A stretch of DNA of 64,000 nt from Forficula auricularia (taxonomy: Eukaryota; Arthropoda; Insecta; Dermaptera; Forficulidae). This document shows positions 42,913 through 53,640 of this stretch, piece by piece. The stretch covers positions 3,537,387 to 3,601,386 of the forward strand of contig JALMQS010000073.1 of NCBI GenBank assembly GCA_024734495.1, read 5' to 3'. The notes below the pieces were generated by a model that did not search any database, was not told the DNA's origin, and worked only from the letters and a program-made list of their open reading frames with translations. How positions within the stretch are numbered: the stretch's first letter is position 1; the number at the start of each line of letters is the position of its first letter. Both the position numbers and the translations under genes were made by a program.

Positions 42913-44340
42913 ATCTGCGGGGTCATCTGTTGTAATAATTTTGTTAAAGTCTAAACTATTCGAATATTGAATTGTGTCAAATTTTGAATGCCAAAATATA
43001 CCTAATGTTTTATTTTCTTCACCAAATTCTAAAATGTTAGACTCTAAATTATCGTTTAATTTAATTTTATATAAAATTTCTTTATCGTTAGATAACCACT
43101 TTCTTAATTGAAAACAACTTTTGGCTAAAATATTAGTAATTTCATTTTGTAGCTGCAAAAGTTCAGTTCGCGAATTCGAACCTGTTAATAGGTCATCTAG
43201 ATAAAAATTGTTTAAGATAACTTTAGAATCTTGTGGATAATCGATTGAATTTTTAAATGTAAATTGGTTACTGCATCTATTTGCTAGAAATGGTGGACTT
43301 GTTGTGACATATGTCAGTGTGTTTAATTTATAAACTTCTAAATTTTCTCGCCAAAATATTTTTTGAAAATTACGCTGATCTGAATTAATTACAACTTGTC
43401 TGTATATTGTCGAAATGTCACCAGTCAATTTAAAATCGTGGTTTCGAAATTTTATAAAAATTGTAAAAAGATTATTTTGAATAGTAGGCCTAGTAAATTG
43501 TAAATAATTAAATGATAAATTATTATAAGATCCTTGCGATGCATTGAAAACTACTCGAAGCTTAGTAGTGAGACTTGATTTTTTAATTATTCCAAAGTGT
43601 GGTATAAAATATTTTGGACTATCTGATTTAATATTTTCTGAAACTTTACTCATATGATTTAATTGGAAATACTCATTTATAAAATTGCAATAATCATGTT
43701 TAAATTCACCGATTTTAATAAATCTTTTTTCTAATTGGAAGAATTCATGTAACGAAATATTATTTGATTTACCTTGGTGTAATTCTTTTCTAGTAGGAAT
43801 TGTAACCTGAAATCGTTCATCTGAATGCCTTTCGAAAGTTTTAACTAAATGATCTTCATGAAATTGTTCCCTTGTGGAAAAATTAGGATTTTCGCTTAGA
43901 ACTTCTTCACTTTCACAAAATTGTGTCAACTGACCATCTAAGATATCAGTTCTTGCGAGAATGACAGAACCTTTATTCTGATTTGATTCGCAATTCATAT
44001 TTCCTGCTACAATCCAACCGAATTTGCTATTTTGTAAAATTGGAAGATTTTTTCCTAATAAAATTTGACCAGCGCATAAAGTATCATAAAATATATGTGC
44101 TCCAAGCAAAATATCTATATCTCCATTTACGTTAAAATTTTCATCAGCTAAAGTTACATGATTTGGAAATTGTAATTTTGAAATATCAAATGAACATGAT
44201 GGAATTTTATCAGTAATGTTATCGAGAACTAAAAATTGACTAAATTGTTTGTAATGTGAATTGAGAGAAAAAATGTTTAAACCTACTTTATAATTTACTT
44301 GTTTTTGAATATTTCCAATCCCCATAATCGTAAAGTTTAT
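42820..44340 (-). pseudogene. BEL/Pao reverse transcriptase region, RNase H deleted
   Basis: Minus strand, in frame with the upstream gag-protease segment apart from one stop. Blocks: DILLGAHIFYD and FGWIVAGN (post-protease region); KLRVVFNASQGSYNNLS (RT fingers); DFKLTGDISTIYRQV (first catalytic Asp region, where the usual IEKMYRQ is changed to ISTIYRQ); TSPPFLANRC; and FYLDDLLTGS with the catalytic Asp pair. It continues to KTLGIFWHSKFD. Then, instead of the usual connection and RNase H domains (roughly 250 residues in the family), the sequence jumps directly to TTDDPADL, the motif that normally precedes the integrase. So an internal deletion removed RNase H. A frameshift follows at ~42910. 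Confidence 0.9.
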
Positions 44341-44708
44341 TTAAGATTTCTTTAATTTTAATTTGGCATACAGATTATTTGTTATTATATTTGTCTGGGA
44401 GCCATTGTCTGCAATAGCTCTACAGATATGAAAATTTCCGTTATTATCTTTTACTTTCAATTGAACTGTTGATAAAAGAGTTTTAATAGAAGGATTACTT
44501 GCAAATAATTCTGTGGCGCTACCTGATTGGTCATTCGCGGGTTCATTTGACGAACTATTATTTGCTGGTACCTGGACATTGTTTTGGAGACAATCTTGAT
44601 GTAATAATGAATTAATTGGCTTTTTACATCTTGAACATTTAGACAATTTACATTTCCAAAAAAAATGAAAGGGTTTTAAACAGTTCCTGCATAATTTCAG
44701 ACTGTTTA
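44341..44708 (-). pseudogene. BEL/Pao gag C-terminus and protease start
   Basis: The frame is open from the gap edge (44708). It begins with gag-type zinc knuckles: LCRNCLKPFHFFWKC and CSRCKKPINSLLHQDC, in the C-x2-C-x4-H-x4-C arrangement followed by CxxC...LLH, typical of BEL gag ends. The retroviral-type aspartic protease follows, with CRAIADNGSQTNII where active enzymes have D-S/T-G; here the second residue is Asn. A TAA at 44341-44343 ends the frame, yet the next codons continue in the same frame into pol, so the original polyprotein was continuous. Capsid and the 5' LTR are lost in or beyond the gap. Confidence 0.85.
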
Positions 44709-44808
44709 NNNNNNNNNNNNNNNNNNNNNNNNNNNNNNNNNNNNNNNNNNNNNNNNNNNNNNNNNNNNNNNNNNNNNNNNNNNNNNNNNNNNNNNNNNNN
44801 NNNNNNNN
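44709..44808. other. Assembly gap (100 N)
   Basis: Exactly 100 unknown bases, the conventional placeholder for a gap of unknown size. It falls inside the BEL/Pao element, so the true distance to 44809 is unknown. Confidence 0.98.
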
Positions 44809-46400
44809 AAATTGAGCGAAACCATGGTATTTCGCTCTACAAAAAAACTCTAATAAGTGAACATTGAAAAAATTATATTTTTCGAGATAATAATTGTTTT
44901 ATCAAAATGTCTTAGGTTAGTCTGTGCTGTTAGTTAGTTAGTTAGTTCTGTGCGTTACCAAATTTTAGTGAAGGAGCTAGCTCAAAAACTAGTGTGGATA
45001 ACGAAACCAAATTTCACACGTAGTTTTGGTCAATTGAAATTAAAAGCTGATTAGATTTTGGTGCATATCGACCCAAAATTAATGGGGGTGGAGAGGGGTT
45101 AAAAATTAAAAATCTAGGCCTTTTGAGCAAACTCAACCAAATTTTGTATACATAATCAGTGGACCCCAGAAGTCTATAAATGCAAAAACTATCCGCCCAA
45201 AATGGGGAGGGGTCTAGGGTCAAAAAATGAAAATCTTGGCCATTTACCAAACTCAACTAAATTTTGTATACATAATCAGTGGGACCCCAGAAGTCTAAAA
45301 TACAAAAACTAATCCCCCTCATAATTATAAATAATTTTAGGGGCCAGGTTGTATGGTAAAGTCAAGTGTATGGACACATCAGAACACGCCAGCTTATTTG
45401 ATTAGAAAATCGGATTAGGATATAAGAAAGTTCCCTTAAATCATTTGAAAATCCTCAGGAAAATCGGAGGGATAGACTTTTTATTATTATTATTGGATAC
45501 AAATCTTAATCGATAAATTCGACTGGATTGATTTGTTTTATTGATAAATATTGCATACTTATATTTTAGTAGATTAAAAAATATCATAGCTTTCTCTGTC
45601 ATATACTATTCATTTAAATAAGACTTAAGATTATGATAATATATTTCGAATGTCTCTTCCTGCTGCCAGCAATTTAGTAGGCTGCTTCTTAATTTATTCA
45701 ACGATTTTTTCATTAAAGCTCAAAGAAAACAATTGGCGTATATTAAGGAACCGACAAAACATGCTGAAATAAAAAATACTAATATAAGATAAAAATAATC
45801 ATTTATATTCACATATTACACAATATTCAGTGATCTCTTAATTTGTCATTTAATACAATTTATTTCAGAGTTGGTGGCGGATATTGCTGTTTTGGTGCTC
45901 TGGAAGTTTGAATTCAAAAGGCGTCTATATTATTTTTCTAATAGCCGTTATATTCTGTGAGCCCCTCCGGGTTCATGGGCCCCGGACGTTTGATCTGTCT
46001 CTGTGTTTACCTTTTCTTGTCATAATACTTGGGTCGATAAATAATATAAATATTAACTATGGAACTGGAATACTGCTTTGTTCACGATCCTACTGGCAAA
46101 GTAGTAACTAAACTAATATTTTAGGAATAGCGAATAAACACTTTAACATAAGGGTCTCAAATAATTCCAGGAAAAGATAATAATGGAAAATGTTTTGAAT
46201 CTTGAATGGTTTGGCAATAGAACACAAGAAGAGTTCAAACAAAAATTGAAGGGCTGTTGAGAAATTCCTTTTGGCATTAGAAAAAAAACACCTTCTCATA
46301 TTTTTATTTCATTCTAAAAAGAGAAAAAAATGTTTTTTATTGTTTTTGCCTTTTTTTTAATATTTAAAAGAAAAAATAATATGTCATATACACCTACTTA
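44809..46400. other. Noncoding DNA with family-A-like and tandem sequence
   Basis: GCTGATTAGATTTTGGTGCA at ~45048 echoes the family A phrase GCTGATTAGTTTTTGGTACA. No gene was recognised; frames at 45014-45256 and 45884-46111 show no domain. Confidence 0.4.
45085..45320 (+). repeat. Tandem duplication, 120-bp period
   Basis: ATTTTGTATACATAATCAGT occurs at 45141 and 45261, exactly 120 bp apart, within two otherwise similar units that each begin GGRGAGGGGT and contain GACCCCAGAAGTCTA. Confidence 0.85.
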
Positions 46401-46450
46401 TTTATTTATTTATTTATTTATTTAAAAACAACGCTCTGAGGTGGCTACCA
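46396..46450 (-). mobile_element. Short LINE 3' end with ATTT tail
   Basis: Minus strand GTGGTAGCCACCTCAGAGCG followed by TTGTTTTTAAATAAATAAAT repeats. Confidence 0.5.
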
Positions 46451-46760
46451 CGTAGAGCAGAAACAGAAAGAATATATATACAAATAGTATCATTTAAGTA
46501 AGCAAACATAACACATATAACATTTAAATGAGCAAACAGAAAGAATACATACATATAGTAACTGTTGCGTCGGGGCTGTCACGAACAGTAACATTTAAAT
46601 GAGAAAACAGAAAGAAATACAGGTATATAACATATATAACATTTAAATGAGCAAAACAGAAAGAATACATACATATAGTAACATTTAAATGAGAAACAGA
46701 AATAATATAGATATAGAAACAGAAAGAATACAGGTTACAATATATCCAATGATATATTGC
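46451..46760 (+). repeat. Degenerate minisatellite
   Basis: Repeats of AAACAGAAAGAATAYAKRTA alternating with AACATTTAAATGAGCAAA; same sequence type as 48020-48235. Confidence 0.8.
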
Positions 46761-47047
46761 AATAAGAAATTACAAAGAGAGGCAGATTAGAGAACAAAGA
46801 AGGATAAAAATAGTATTTGTTTAAATATATTTAAATATAAATTTCTTTAAAAATAAATTGTAAAAGGAAAATATAAATTAATATAATTTTTTATAATAAA
46901 GTAAGTTAAAAATAGATCTCAACAAGCATAATAATAAATAATAAAATTGAAATTTAAATTCGCGCAGGGAACAGGGTGCAATACGGACGGGGGATGAGCC
47001 TCTTGGGAATGATTTATGTGTATTATTCTTTTTTAAAGGAAAAATAA
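46761..47047. other. AT-rich spacer
   Basis: No feature recognised. Confidence 0.4.
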
Positions 47048-47734
47048 TGTGAATTTATTTAGAGAGTCGTTGCTTGAGAATAATAGAAGGGACATGAGGA
47101 GAAAGATTCGATGGGGCAGCAGAGAGAGAGAACGCGAGCAGTCCTTGACACACTCTAGCTCACTCACGAGGCGCTTTTGAAGAGACATCTTGACATTCAG
47201 ATGCACACATAAAGACAACCGGGACAGTCCTTGATCATACCTCCTACATAATACAGTCATAGAACAGACATCTCGCGAGGTGTTCACTGAAGCCGTTCAT
47301 GAACACACACTCTATATATATACGAGTTCACAACGCAACTCTGAGGCGGTGATCAAGGAGACACCTCACTACACACATTGATAGCCATCGCCATAGCCGC
47401 CCGGCGAGGAGTCACTTCCTCGCGGTCCTAGTGGCGTTAGTCCGGCTTACTCGACTCGGCCCGTACCCAGCTTTCGTGGATAACCGCATCTACACATATA
47501 TTCATATCGGCTCATCGATACAAATCTTATCGAAGGCGCCTATCTCGTTCAACCAGACACCGAGAGATTGCCATCAACGAGACTGGATACCAGGAGAGCA
47601 AGTCCTCGAAGTCCACCAGATTGCAAGACAACATCCGACAGCTTTCGCCACAAGAGCGTAACCACCATCTTGTATTTTCTCTTTAACAAATATCTATATC
47701 TGCTGATATCAAGCGGCGATTAAATAAATTCACA
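47048..47734 (+). mobile_element. LTR-like, GC-richer segment (candidate solo LTR)
   Basis: Starts TGTGAATTTATTTA and ends with the complement TAAATAAATTCACA, i.e. TG...CA with inverted termini. Inside are a TATA-like CTCTATATATATAC at ~47320 and AATAAA near 47722, in LTR order. Base composition is clearly richer in GC than the flanks. A minus-strand frame (47033-47287) and a plus-strand frame (47431-47661) show no domain. No matching 4-6-bp target duplication is visible, so a plain inverted-repeat transposon is an alternative. Confidence 0.45.
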
Positions 47735-48019
47735 TTATCAATAATAAATGATTCTAACATGATCTCTATTATTATTGAGAATTACTAAATCCTGCTTGTC
47801 CATCTAATTTCCCTTGTTCCTATTTTTTATTATAATTTTTAATATAAGAAATTTCCGTAATCCATTTTTATTTTAATTTCATAGTAAACAAATAATAGTA
47901 AAATCAGTCAATTTAATTAAAGATTATCAAGCATCAAGAGAGTTTACCCTGAGTTTACACCCACCAACCAAATAAATTCAAATAGCCTCCAACAATCAGA
48001 ATAATCATTATACCCACTG
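47735..48019. other. AT-rich spacer
   Basis: No feature recognised. Confidence 0.4.
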
Positions 48020-48235
48020 CAAGGTATATAATATATATAACATTTAAAATGAGCAAACAGAAAGAATACATACATATAGTAACATCAGAAATGAGAAAAA
48101 CAGAAAGAATATAGATATAGAAACAGAAAGAATATATATAGAAACAGAAAGAATATAGATATAGAAACAGAAAGAATATAGATATAGAAACAGAAAGAAT
48201 ATAGGTATATAGTAAGATTTGAAATGAGCAAGACT
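48020..48235 (+). repeat. 24-bp minisatellite
   Basis: About five units of GAAACAGAAAGAATATAGAT-type sequence in tandem (48115-48205), flanked by degenerate units. The two open minus-strand frames across it (rich in Tyr, Phe, Ser and Leu) are repeat translations, not genes. Confidence 0.9.
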
Positions 48236-48596
48236 CTCCCAGCCCAGTGAGCAACCCAGAGTCAGCACAAGCAGGCGAATAGACCAGTGACACATTACTC
48301 CAACCCAGCTCCCCCTAGAAGATGCACCCCGAGTGAGCGATGAAAAGATGATGTTGAAAGCGATGATCGGATATTTAATGGCAATGCATTCCACAACTGA
48401 GCCGAGCTGACGACAAAGGATCTGGTGGCGATCTCAGTACGATGATTCGGAATTTGGATTACCTATCTATATAAGACATATACAAATACAATTTAATCAA
48501 TTTTTACATATATTCATAAAATAATATAATTTGTATTTATCTAGCCACTAGCGGATTTTTGTAATCTAGTGATAATTTATTGTTGATAAACTAAAT
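48236..48596. other. Noncoding, GC-richer patch
   Basis: 48236-48450 is less AT-rich than its surroundings; no feature recognised. Confidence 0.35.
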
Positions 48597-49708
48597 CAGG
48601 GCTGATTCAACCAGCGGCCCGCGGTCATATATGACGTACGAATAGTGTTTTTAAATCGCATTAAATTAATTAAAGAAATAGCGTTCCCTATAATTTAAAG
48701 AATAACATAACAAATAATAATAATGAAACTCCAACAAGAGAAATTGATTTAAAGATAGGATGAAATGAAATGCAAAACTCACGCTGAAAGAAATAGCCAT
48801 TGCTATTTGTTGGTTATTTTAAACTCGAAAGATTGTTCCTTGTATGCGACTTGACTAATAATTTTGATAGTTAAAACTATTTACCTTATGAAAATAACTC
48901 ATTATATAAAATTGATAATGACCAAAAATAGGGGGAGGGGGGGAGATTAGAAAGATAGAGATTCGCCTGTGTGTTCTAGGTTATGCATTCAATCGATCGC
49001 TCTGAATTGCTGGTTGCATCGTTAGGCGTTAAACATTACAACCTTATGTTTTTGAATACTAGGTGTGCCGGTTAATAATGTCCTTTTTTCGGCATGAGGA
49101 AAACACACATTTTTTCAGAACTGGCAAAAGTGGTTTATTCAAAGTATGCACCATCGGATTCTACACATTTTGACCAACGATCCGGCAAATTGTGTATCCC
49201 CTCCCAGTAGAATTTCTCCCCTTTCGAGGCGAGCCAAGATTCGAGCCATTTTGCCACTTCTTCGTAATTAGCGAAGTGCTGGTCAGCCAATCCGTGTGCC
49301 ATTGACCTAAAGAGGTGGTAATACGATGGAGCGAGGTCTGGAGAGTAGGGCGGGTGGGGTAGGGATTCGAGCGCTTTGATGGTTTCTTTCGTCGATTTGG
49401 CGGTGTTCGACGAAGCGTTGTCGTGGAGCAAAATGACACGTCCATGTCTTCAAGCCCATTGCATGATTCGAATTGATCAATTTTTGTCTGTATCGCATTC
49501 CTTGCAAATGGCGCGGATCTTCTGCCAGCAAGTCCTCCAGGTTAGCATCCTCAAACTTTTTCGGCTGTCCAGGCCGCTCCTTGTCGTTCACATCAAAATC
49601 ACCACTTCGAAACCGGCCAAACCAACGTTGGCAGATTTTTTCAGATGGAGCATGGTCCCCATAAACTCCCCGAGAATACGAGCCGTTTCCGCAGCCGATT
49701 TCTTCATT

Positions 49709-49845
49709 GAAATCGGTTGTCTGTAAAGTCGGTTTACTGACGATAGTTGAACGTGACAACGTCATAAGAAAATACCATTCCATCAGTATTTTCTTGTCAC
49801 GTTCAATTATCGTCAGTAAACCGACTTTACAGACAACCGATTTTT
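49709..49845. mobile_element. Foldback insertion inside the mariner
   Basis: 50-bp arms AAATCGGTTGTCTGTAAAGT ... (49709-49758) and the complement (49793-49843) around a ~35-bp loop that itself contains AGAAAATAC/GTATTTTCT. AACGTGACAACGTC-type sequence here recurs inverted at ~50550-50563. Confidence 0.7.
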
Positions 49846-50561
49846 TAATTATTTATTAAACCAATGTTTTTTACACAATTCAAAGATTAAGAATTAATTA
49901 AGCCATAAAACAAATAAAAAAATTTAAATATATATTATAGAAATACCAAAAATATAGTTTTTAAATCAGGTACGATTGTAAGAAAAGTTAAAACGATTAA
50001 TTATATTTAATATCCTTGAAAATGGCTTAACTTGTTAAAAAATATTCTTTTCGATTTACTTTTGTCTACATAACTCTTTTTGTTATATAGTGTAATCTTA
50101 TTTTAAAAAAATATTTTGAAATACTTTTAATTATTAATACTATATGGTTTTCCATTGGGAGATTATTTAAAATATGGTTATTTAATGAAGAGAAAATATT
50201 CGAGTGTGATTCATTAAAGTCCATCATTAAAGAATTAGTCAAATATATTTCATTGTATTTTTTTTCATAAATTTTCCTCCACTGTCATTTAACGCCTCTC
50301 TAATAATTGATTCGGCTTTCCTACACACACTTTTAATAAAAAACAAAAAATATATAAAGAAAATCAAACTTGTTTTTTTATCACTGTTAATAATAAAAAG
50401 AACTGTCTTAAAGATGGATACTATTAACATACGTTCAGATGGGAAGAGAAGGTTTTGTGCCCTTCGCGCTTGCACTTCAAGCCTTAAATGGAACGCCTCA
50501 GATGAGTAATGTTTTTTCGAGAGTGCAGCCGGCTTCATCGAATTATAAGACGTTGTCACGT
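49846..50561. mobile_element. Remainder of the sequence inserted in the mariner
   Basis: AT-rich, ending TATAAGACGTTGTCACGT, the near complement of ACGTGACAACGTCATAAG at 49752-49769, so 49752-50563 may be one inverted-repeat element. A 106-codon minus-strand frame (50239-50559) starts MTTSYNSMKPAALSKKHYSS; I recognise no domain in it. Confidence 0.45.
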
Positions 50562-51258
50562 CAAAAGTAGTGCAACATCACCTCCCGCAAATGCTCTTTT
50601 TCGGCACAAAATCCGCCATGTTTACAAGCCAATATCTCATACACAAATGAACCGAATGTTGACATGTTATATGCCGTTTGAAAGGTGATTACCAACACTA
50701 TAAAACCAAAACAATATTTGGATGAGTTTGGTGGAAAAATACCGAAATGCCATCTTTAGAAAAAAGGGACATTATTAACCGGCACACCTAGTATCTCTAA
50801 AATAAAAAAATAAAAATAAAATGAAATAATAATTTTGACAGTTGAAACTATTTTTAAACGCTTTATATTATTAATTATAGTTATCATCATACAAATAAGT
50901 AGATTTTGTTGTTGGGTCATTCAATGCATGTTTTCTTGTCGTATCTCGTTGTAGTATTGTTTTTTTCCACATTTACACTGATTCAATACTTTCAGTGTAC
51001 CTCTTGTATTCATTTACATTAAAAATAATTAAATACCGTTGTAAAGCCTCTCCTAAAAATATTTAAAAGATTTAAAATTATTCTATTTGAGTTCGGCCCT
51101 TGGAAATTTTATAAGTCGTCGATGTGGGCCGTAGTGCGATTTAGGTTCTGCAGGCCTGAATTAAATCAATAAAATTGTTTTTCCAAAATTCACTTTTTTA
51201 TTTGAGGCGTTCGAGGGTCAAAAGACATTGAAAATTTTGAAATAGATATTAATATAAA

Positions 51259-52157
51259 CCGAATGTTTTCTACATTTGATTCAATCACGAATCAACTGTA
51301 GGGAATTTTTGTCAAATATTGAGTGAAAATAATATTTGAACTTATATATTTCTAACTTGAAATAATGATCTTAAATAAATTTTTATAATTTTTCTAACTG
51401 ATATAACAAAGAATAATTGACCTATCAATGAGAAGTGTTTTGACCGCGCTTTATTTGAAAAATATATTTTATCACGAGACTATTGCGGATTATGCTATTA
51501 AAGTCTGTGGAGTCTTAAGTCTGGACCAAGAGAGAAAAAAGATGTGATCCACTTAGCTACAATCCAACGTCATTTTGCGTATAGCCCGCTAGACATTCGG
51601 ATGGATCACCAAGTGAACTTGAGATCTCAGATGTTATATATTTAATCTCCCAGTACAGAGCGCTCGGTCTATTAGCATGTATGTTAGATGCTTGCCATAA
51701 ATTAACCGAATGTTTTCTACATTTGATTCAATCACGAATCAATTGTAGGGAATTTTTGTCAAATATTGAGTGAAAATAATATTTGAACTTATATATTTCT
51801 ACCTTGAATCAAATGTAGAAAACATTCGGTTAATTTATGGCAAGCATCTAACATACATGCTAATAGACCGAGCGCTCTGTACTGGGAGATTAAATATATA
51901 ACATCTGAGATCTCATGTTCACTTGGTGATCCATCCGAATGTCTAGCGGGCTATACGCAAAATGACTTTGGATTGTAGCTAAGTGGATCATCATCTTTTT
52001 CTCTCTTGGTCCAGACTTAAGACTCCACAGACTTTAATAGCATAATCCGCAGTAGTCTCGTGATAAAATATATTTTTCAAATAAAGCGCGGTTACTTCTT
52101 ATTGATAGGTCAATTATTCTTTGTTATACCTATCAGTTAGAAAAATTATAAAAATTT
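51259..52157. mobile_element. Long-hairpin element D2 with 13-bp target duplication
   Basis: ATATTAATATAAA flanks it exactly (51246-51258 and 52158-52170). Arms ~51368-51726 and ~51804-52157 are inverted repeats. The left extra ~105 bp (from CCGAATGTTTTCTACATTTG) recurs as a direct repeat in the centre (51706-51807), so the element is a full copy joined to an inverted truncated copy. Confidence 0.85.
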
Positions 52158-52170
52158 ATATTAATATAAA

Positions 52171-53265
52171 GTTAATTCATAATTCACTTATTATTATGAA
52201 GTCTAAATTTCTAAAAAACTATTTTAAAGAAAAGATTTACTAAACTATTATGATATTTTATTCTCATAATATGGCCTATGTTCAAAACTTTAACTTCGCT
52301 AATTCTATTCTATTGACTACAAGTTTTAGTTAAAGCTAAAATATAAGTATTTTTTAGTTCTATTATTATTTAAAATATTTAATCATTATAGGGGCATAAA
52401 TCTCAATCAATAATTTTCGCGCCTTTCTATTATATATTATAAGGTACCTATACCATGGGTTATTTACGTCTCTGCCTCTTAGCTCTAGAGAAGCATTGAA
52501 GTACGTCGCTACGTTAAAATGCCCAGCCGAGAAATGTAAGAACAACATTTTGATAAGAATATCTTAAAAAATATCTAATCTACGAGGTAGTTAGTTCCAA
52601 TGAAAATTAATGAACAGCTCACCCTATTGAAACATAAAATCTATAAAACAAAATCTAGTCTTATTATATTCTGAATAGGATTATAGAATTAAATTAGCTC
52701 AGTTTCCCTTCATCAAGATGAATATTTGAGTCATTTATCAAACTGTCCCTATTCATTAAAATGATTGATGAAGGTTCACAATGTATATTTATATCAAATG
52801 AATCAATTTAATAAATAAAATAATAATAAAGATTAAATCATTAATATTATTTAGTTATTAGGTATGGATAAATCATGGAACTTTTAAATGATATGAAACT
52901 GAGGAACATGGAACATGCTTTTGCAAATTTCATGATTCACAGATATTCGTGCAGTTGGTGAGAGCAAAAACATGTTTCATGTGTAAAAAAATAGAAGTTG
53001 GTGCTGAGTTGATAAGATAAATTTTCACATTTCGTCGAATTTCAGGAAAACAAAACCAGAACGTACTTAAACCAAGAATTGATAAATATTTTACAATTAA
53101 ACAAAGTAATTGAAGGGGATAAAGTGCTTTTTTTACAATTGGGGTTCATGTCTCTTTCTGTTCTTGAACACACGAAGCAAATATTGTTTTTGATCCTCTT
53201 TTACTTAATCAAATCATGAAAGTCTTGATTCAACTTTAAAACTCTTTCAGCTTTGATATGTTTCT
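52171..53265. other. AT-rich noncoding DNA
   Basis: No feature recognised. Confidence 0.45.
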
Positions 53266-53640
53266 GTATAGCAATTCTATATTCCATCCTTGTTAGGTTT
53301 TGACCAGGTTTCCATAACAGCTTATGGCAAATGCCGGGATGGCTAATGCGTCGCTTGCTCCTGGTATCGGGTTTTTGCGCGGAATTTTTAAATTACTTTT
53401 TTGTCTTTTGATGGAAATCTATGGTCATGTTATTTGTTAATGAGCATACATTTCTATTTTTTTTTTCTTCTTTTTTTTTTTACTTGTTTATTATTTCTTA
53501 AATTGTTGTAATTAATTTGTATTGATGTTTATTAATGTATTGTAGCTAGATTGTATTGATGTTTGGAGGACCTAGCCACCGAGGACTTGTGCCTCTAAGC
53601 AGGTCGAGAAATAAAGATTTATTTATTTATTTATTTAAAC
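53266..53640 (+). mobile_element. LINE 3' UTR and tail
   Basis: GGACCTAGCCACCGAGGACT followed by TGTGCCTCTAAGCAGGTCG, AATAAAGA and an ATTT tetranucleotide tail (53614-53637) is the standard 3' end of a Jockey/CR1-like LINE. The upstream GCTAATGCGTCGCTTGCTCC belongs to the same 3' UTR. No ORF remains. Confidence 0.65.

Larger units (their letters stand above)
49135..50619 (-). pseudogene. mariner transposase, interrupted and deleted
   Basis: Minus-strand pieces: N-terminus MADFVPKKEHLREVMLHYF (50619-50562); then, after ~0.85 kb of foreign sequence, KKSAAETARILGE, a frameshift, and VYGDHAPSEKICQRWFGRF with RSGDFDVNDKERPGQPKKFE and ANLEDLLAEDP (paired helix-turn-helix region, ~49703-49515). Then RYRQKLINSNHA, LLHDNASSNTAKSTKETIKA (second catalytic Asp) and PPYSPDLAPSYYHLF to a stop at ~49135. 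The segment between LLAEDP and RYRQ, which normally holds the first catalytic Asp (GDEKW), is missing. The third catalytic position reads PSYYHLF where active mariners have PSDYHLF. It can no longer cut or join DNA. Confidence 0.9.
49059..50791 (-). mobile_element. mariner element with TA duplication
   Basis: Terminal inverted repeats CTAGGTGTGCCGGTTAATAA / TGTCC at both ends (49059 onward, and complement to 50791), flanked by TA (49057-49058, 50792-50793). H1 at ~20130-20145 shows the uninterrupted sequence TTTTTGAATATCTC, proving the boundaries. It contains a broken transposase and at least one further insertion. Confidence 0.92.
48597..51158. mobile_element. hAT-like element H2 split by a mariner
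   Basis: Left end CAGGGCTGATTCAACC with GCGGCCCGCGG; right end complements CAGGCCTGCAGAACCTAA. Flanking 8-mers AACTAAAT (48589-48596) and AATTAAAT (51159-51166) match at 7 of 8. Without the mariner it is ~0.83 kb and matches H1. No transposase coding. Confidence 0.75.

Noticed and set aside
47033..47661. Frames in the GC-richer segment considered as a host gene
   Set aside because: No domain, no splice-supported extension, and the segment has LTR-like ends.
47048..47734. Target duplication for the LTR-like segment
   Set aside because: The flanks ATAA and TTAT are complements, not a direct duplication, so they extend the inverted ends instead.
48044..48394. Two overlapping 112-116-codon minus-strand frames rich in Phe, Tyr and Ser
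   Set aside because: They translate the 24-bp minisatellite; the periodic protein is an artefact of a repeat length divisible by three.
49376..49726. 116-codon plus-strand frame
   Set aside because: Antisense shadow of the mariner transposase.
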